A stretch of 64,000 nt of DNA, taken from positions 1,010,592 to 1,074,591 of the forward strand of contig PJRA01000508.1 of NCBI GenBank assembly GCA_016987375.1, written 5' to 3'. The notes under the pieces were generated by a model. It had not been told where the DNA came from. It saw nothing but the letters and a program-made list of their open reading frames with translations, and ran no database searches. The DNA is from Brachionus koreanus (Eukaryota > Rotifera > Eurotatoria > Ploima > Brachionidae). How positions within the stretch are numbered: the stretch's first letter is position 1; every line of letters starts with the position of its first letter. The position numbers and the translations under genes were made by a program. Positions 60,191 to 64,000 of this stretch are shown piece after piece.

Positions 60191-63100
60191 ATTAATTTTT
60201 TTCTTTTTTTTCTTATTTTTCTTTTTTTGTATTTTTTATTATCATCAATAAAAATTAATATCATTTTCTTATAATTTGTATCAATTAATTTTTTTTTAAT
60301 AGCAGAAGAATAAATTTAGTATCACGTAAAATACATGCCAATTTTTTTACCTTATTGTTTTGCCCATTCATATTTATTGTACTAAATCGATATTAAATAA
60401 ATTTTAATAAAATTATTAATTAATGTACATAGAATAATGTTTTATTGCTGATTTGAAACATGATTTCTAAATTAATCTGATTTACAAGGTTTTAATTTGT
60501 TAGAATCAATTTGAAAATATATCACCACTCAATTGCATGTAATAAACAAAGAGACTAGAAAATTTTTTATTTCAGAGTTGATTTTGCAATTAGTAGACAC
60601 TAAAATTAGTGCGAGTCGATAATTGAAAATCGATTGTCAACACTAAAATTTACTTTATGGAAATCGGAACATTGTTGCCTAAAGGAAATCAATAATAGGA
60701 TATCATCTTTTATCATTTTTTTTACAAAATTAAATTAAATTTAATTTTTTAAAAAATTAATTAAAAAAATCTTTATTTTAAGTTTTTATTTTAAAAAGTT
60801 TAATTTAATTTATTTGAATAATTTATATTATAAATTAAAAAAAAAAAATCTATAAAAATATAATCCTAAATTCAGATGTATGAATAAAACAAGAATCCTT
60901 TTAAAATTAGGCCATATTAAAAGTTCGAAAAATTATATCATCATCTTTAAAAAAAAAAACACTTTGTTTCTAAGCAGATCTAATTTTAATAGAAAGAATT
61001 TCATTTAAAAACTTTATTTTTTGAACTATTACTGAATTATATTATTTTGAATTTGGCTAAAAAATTTTGATTAAATTTGAAAAACTAATCCTTGATGGGT
61101 CACTTTGCACTTTTTATTTTAAAGACTTAAAAGTTGGGTTCAATTTTTTATAAACTTTTGAAGTTTTTATTGTATTAAACGCCTTGAATAATTATAATAC
61201 TTAATTGATTTCAAGTTGTAATCTTTAAAATTGATTTTATTTTCAAAATAGACATTAACTTTTTAATCAACACCGTCTACTGCAGTGTAGTAGACGTGAA
61301 ATTTTTTAACTAATGGTAAAATAAATTGTCCTAATTTTGTCAAACTACTTGTCGTCCTTGTGCATATTAATAGATGATGTTTTATTAGTATGACCTCTTT
61401 GAAAGTATGCTTCCATAGCTTATTTTTACTATTGTTATTACTATTAATAAAATTTAGTTGTAAAAACACATGATAGAATTTGCTTTGTTTGAATAAGATT
61501 ATTAATTCGAATAAAAATTTAACATTAGTGATAAGTTCTAATTTTAGCAAATTATTTGATTTTTATGTTTTTAATTATGTTGCTTTTTTTTTCAAATTAT
61601 GAACCAGTAAATTAATAAAACAAATAGAAAAGTTCTTTTTATAGAATTATAAAAGAGCAGAAAAGTAAAATTTGACAAAAAACAATTTTCTTCAAATGAG
61701 CCAAACCTAATTAAATATTCACTATTAAAATATTGAGCTTGTTTTAATAAGAACAATAGCATATGTTTTTCATATGATTTTATGTAAATTTAAAAAATAA
61801 GTTTATTAGTATTTAATTTGTTAAAAGTATTAAAAATATCCATTAAAAATCGAACTTTTACAAAACTATTTTTCAAACTACTTATTTGGTTTGAATTTTG
61901 ATTTAAATTTTTTTATGTTAATTATTTTTTTTAGTTTGTCTTAAATTGACACTTTGATTCTTACTAGATCCTTAGATTTAAAATCAATGGTCTATGTGTG
62001 ATGATCATAATGTTCTAAAAAATGTGTGAAATAAAAAAATATTTAACAAAAATTAATTTATTAGTTATGATTTAAAAAAATAAACAGATTAACAATAAAA
62101 ATCAAAAAGAATAAATAAATGTAATTGCATCTGTTAAGTTGAATGATAATTTTTGCTTTAACCATTGATAATCTAGCTTTATGAAAGATAGTTTTTTATT
62201 AATACCATACAGCTAGATTACCAAAGAAATAAAACAAAATTATTTCTGCGAGTTTGACAAATTCGAAGTTGAAAAAAGACCATTCACTCTGAGCCACGTT
62301 TCTGCAAAATCTATAATTTAAAAAACAAAATTGGAAAAAAGCTTAAAACTTTATGAAATAAGCTAGTTAAAAAAAATAGAAAAACAGCTCGAATTTAGTT
62401 TTCCCCCAAAAAAAAACAATCATTAACAATTAATTTTGAAAAATCAAAAAGCCGCCGGGTTATAGAGGAATAATCTTTTTTATGAGCTTGGAAAAATTAT
62501 ATAGCGTTTTTTAGTGCCCCCTAAAACAGACGATTAAAAATCTTGAGGCTAATTTTTGGATCTATTTTTAACTGGATAAATTTGAAAACTTACTTTAGCT
62601 TTATAGGGCTGTTGAAAAAGTTGGAAGTGATACCAAGTCACCCCGAATTAGTTAATAGCTTTGCGATGAGTATGTTGACAAATTAAATCATCCAAATGAA
62701 ACCATAGGCATATTAATCACATAATCGGATTGTTATTAAGAAATCAAAAAATAAAAAATTAGAATTTTTTTCTTTCGCTAGCAAAATGAAAAAAAGAAAT
62801 TCATTTTAAATACTAAAGAAATGGTGGAGCTAAACATAGGTGAGTCGTATGCTTTTAAAGCAAACTCGACTTAGGAATTGTAATTTTAATTTTAATCATA
62901 ATTAAAATTTCAATTAAAGAAAATAGAAAAAAAGAAAAAAAAAAAAACAATTTTGAATGTTAGATTAAAGGGACTCTTTTCTCTTAAATCCTAGCTCGAA
63001 TAGACAACAAAAAAATTTAAATTTCAAATTATTTTAATTATAATTATCTTAATCCAATATTTAAAATTTCTATAAAGATATGACAGGTAATAGAAAACAA

Positions 63101-64000
63101 TCAAGATTTAAAAAGTAATAAAACTCACTTTTTTTTTAATCAAACCATAATTTGCTTGATGAAACGGAATGCAAATTTATATCCCAATCTCCTTGCTAAT
63201 TAAATCATAAATCATCTAATAAACAAGATTTTATTAGAATATGATTCATTTGCTTTGAATATGTGACACATGGTTTTGAGGTTTCATGGAATGCGTTTTC
63301 TTTTTGTATCTATTCAACTGTCAATATTTGCCATCAATTACATAACATAAATTTGAAGTTTGTCAAAATTTTTCTTGGAAATCTAGAACTAATTCCAACT
63401 AAGCAAATAACAATCAGATACATATGGAAACTTGTTTCCATGAATTTGAACTGCTAAAACTAAAATTGAAAAAAAAAAAAACTTTTAAATAAAAGCTTAT
63501 ATTAAAAATGGAAATTTCAAAATTGGTACCATAATTTGACTGTTACTTAGAGATCAAGCAAATATTTGAAGTAGAGGTCTTCAAAAATGGTGATTTTGAA
63601 TTTAGGTTTTCTTGCCGAAATTAAACTAAAGCACTAGGCTTCTCTAGTTGAATTCGTAGCAATTGGAAATTACTAATTGTTCTCAGCTTGTCCTAGTCTA
63701 GTTTAGTTTCTCTTTTTTAATTTTAAATCGAGTGCTTTAAATACTTAAATTATTTCCAAGATAAGAATGGTCGCGCATTTTCGGACATACTAGACTTAAA
63801 TTCTAAAAAGCAACACTTTTTATATTATTTTATTCTAATTCAATTTAAGAACTTGACAACAGCGACGACAATAACTTAAATGAGCAAAATTTTTAATCGA
63901 TTTAGCTTTTTTATTTATTAAAAGAACTCAATTAAAAATAATTTTTTCTCTGCTGCTTTTTTTGTTTAAAAAGTTTTTTTTTTTTTAGTTTTTTTCTAAT
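60191..64000. other. Gene-free AT-rich stretch
   Basis: No gene is supported on either strand. An exon-like snippet near 62821 (ATGGTGGAGCTAAACATAG followed by GTGAGT) and another near 62607-62655 lack partners. The only structured item is the hairpin at 61274-61296. Confidence 0.35.
61274..61296. repeat. Short perfect hairpin
   Basis: CGTCTACT and AGTAGACG flank a 7-base loop GCAGTGT, giving an 8 bp perfect stem that is unusually GC-rich for this region. No gene end lies next to it, so a function is not evident. Confidence 0.4.

Noticed and set aside
61263..61550. 95-codon minus-strand open frame ending at the hairpin
   Set aside because: Low-complexity Phe/Leu/Asn-rich sequence with no family match; expected by chance in such AT-rich DNA.
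62600..62845. Two exon-like snippets: VEKVGSDTKSPRIS after TTATAG, and MVELNI followed by GTGAGT
   Set aside because: Neither connects in phase to other exons or to a known family; too short to support a gene.

Overview
The window is AT-rich animal nuclear DNA. Genes are broken by many very short introns (mostly about 45-65 bp, GT...AG, often ending TTTAAG or TTTTAG). The single-copy genes are eukaryotic and mostly metazoan in character: proteasome ATPase Rpt3, adenylosuccinate synthetase, urocanase, complex I NDUFA10, SAE1, ETF-alpha, a PKA-like kinase, SLC16 transporters and secreted animal haem peroxidases. A compact, extremely AT-rich invertebrate fits best. A monogonont rotifer (Brachionus-like) is my guess, but no marker in the window proves it. 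Exon boundaries were placed by hand from splice signals, reading-frame phase and family alignment. The phases close exactly in every multi-exon model given here.

Layout. 1-7 kb: dispersed repeat, a small deoxynucleoside-kinase-like gene, PSMC4/Rpt3 and adenylosuccinate synthetase, all on +. 8-14 kb: urocanase and NDUFA10 on the minus strand, with a dead mariner transposase inside the one long urocanase intron. 14-17 kb: LINE fossil and an unrecognised, possibly transposase-derived ORF. 18-28 kb: monocarboxylate transporter 1, haem peroxidase 1, MsrB (minus) and monocarboxylate transporter 2, with two copies of a TTAA-flanked MITE. 28-33 kb: SAE1, a LINE reverse-transcriptase fossil, then a 1.6 kb segmental duplicate carrying a broken ETFA copy. 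34-38 kb: PKA-like kinase, the parent copy of the duplicated block, and intact ETFA. 39-42 kb: haem peroxidase 2. 42-44 kb: LINE fossils. 44-57.4 kb: two consecutive, unrecognised, many-exon coiled-coil genes, the second reconstructed as 18 exons and 1,084 residues. 57.4-64 kb: LINE fossils and gene-free AT-rich DNA. Two runs of N (48075-48171, 59585-59665) are assembly gaps; both fall in repeats.

The genes do not form an operon. They share housekeeping themes: mitochondrial electron transfer (NDUFA10, ETFA), purine and deoxynucleoside metabolism (ADSS, the dNK-like gene), histidine breakdown, ubiquitin/SUMO and proteasome, and oxidative chemistry (two peroxidases, MsrB). The transporter and peroxidase genes each occur twice, as if duplicated locally. 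I saw no defence, phage or CRISPR-type system. The most unusual items are the long unrecognised coiled-coil gene, a small acidic C-terminal peptide family at three loci around ETFA, the ETFA segmental duplication, a TTAA MITE family, and two introns that are stop-free multiples of three.
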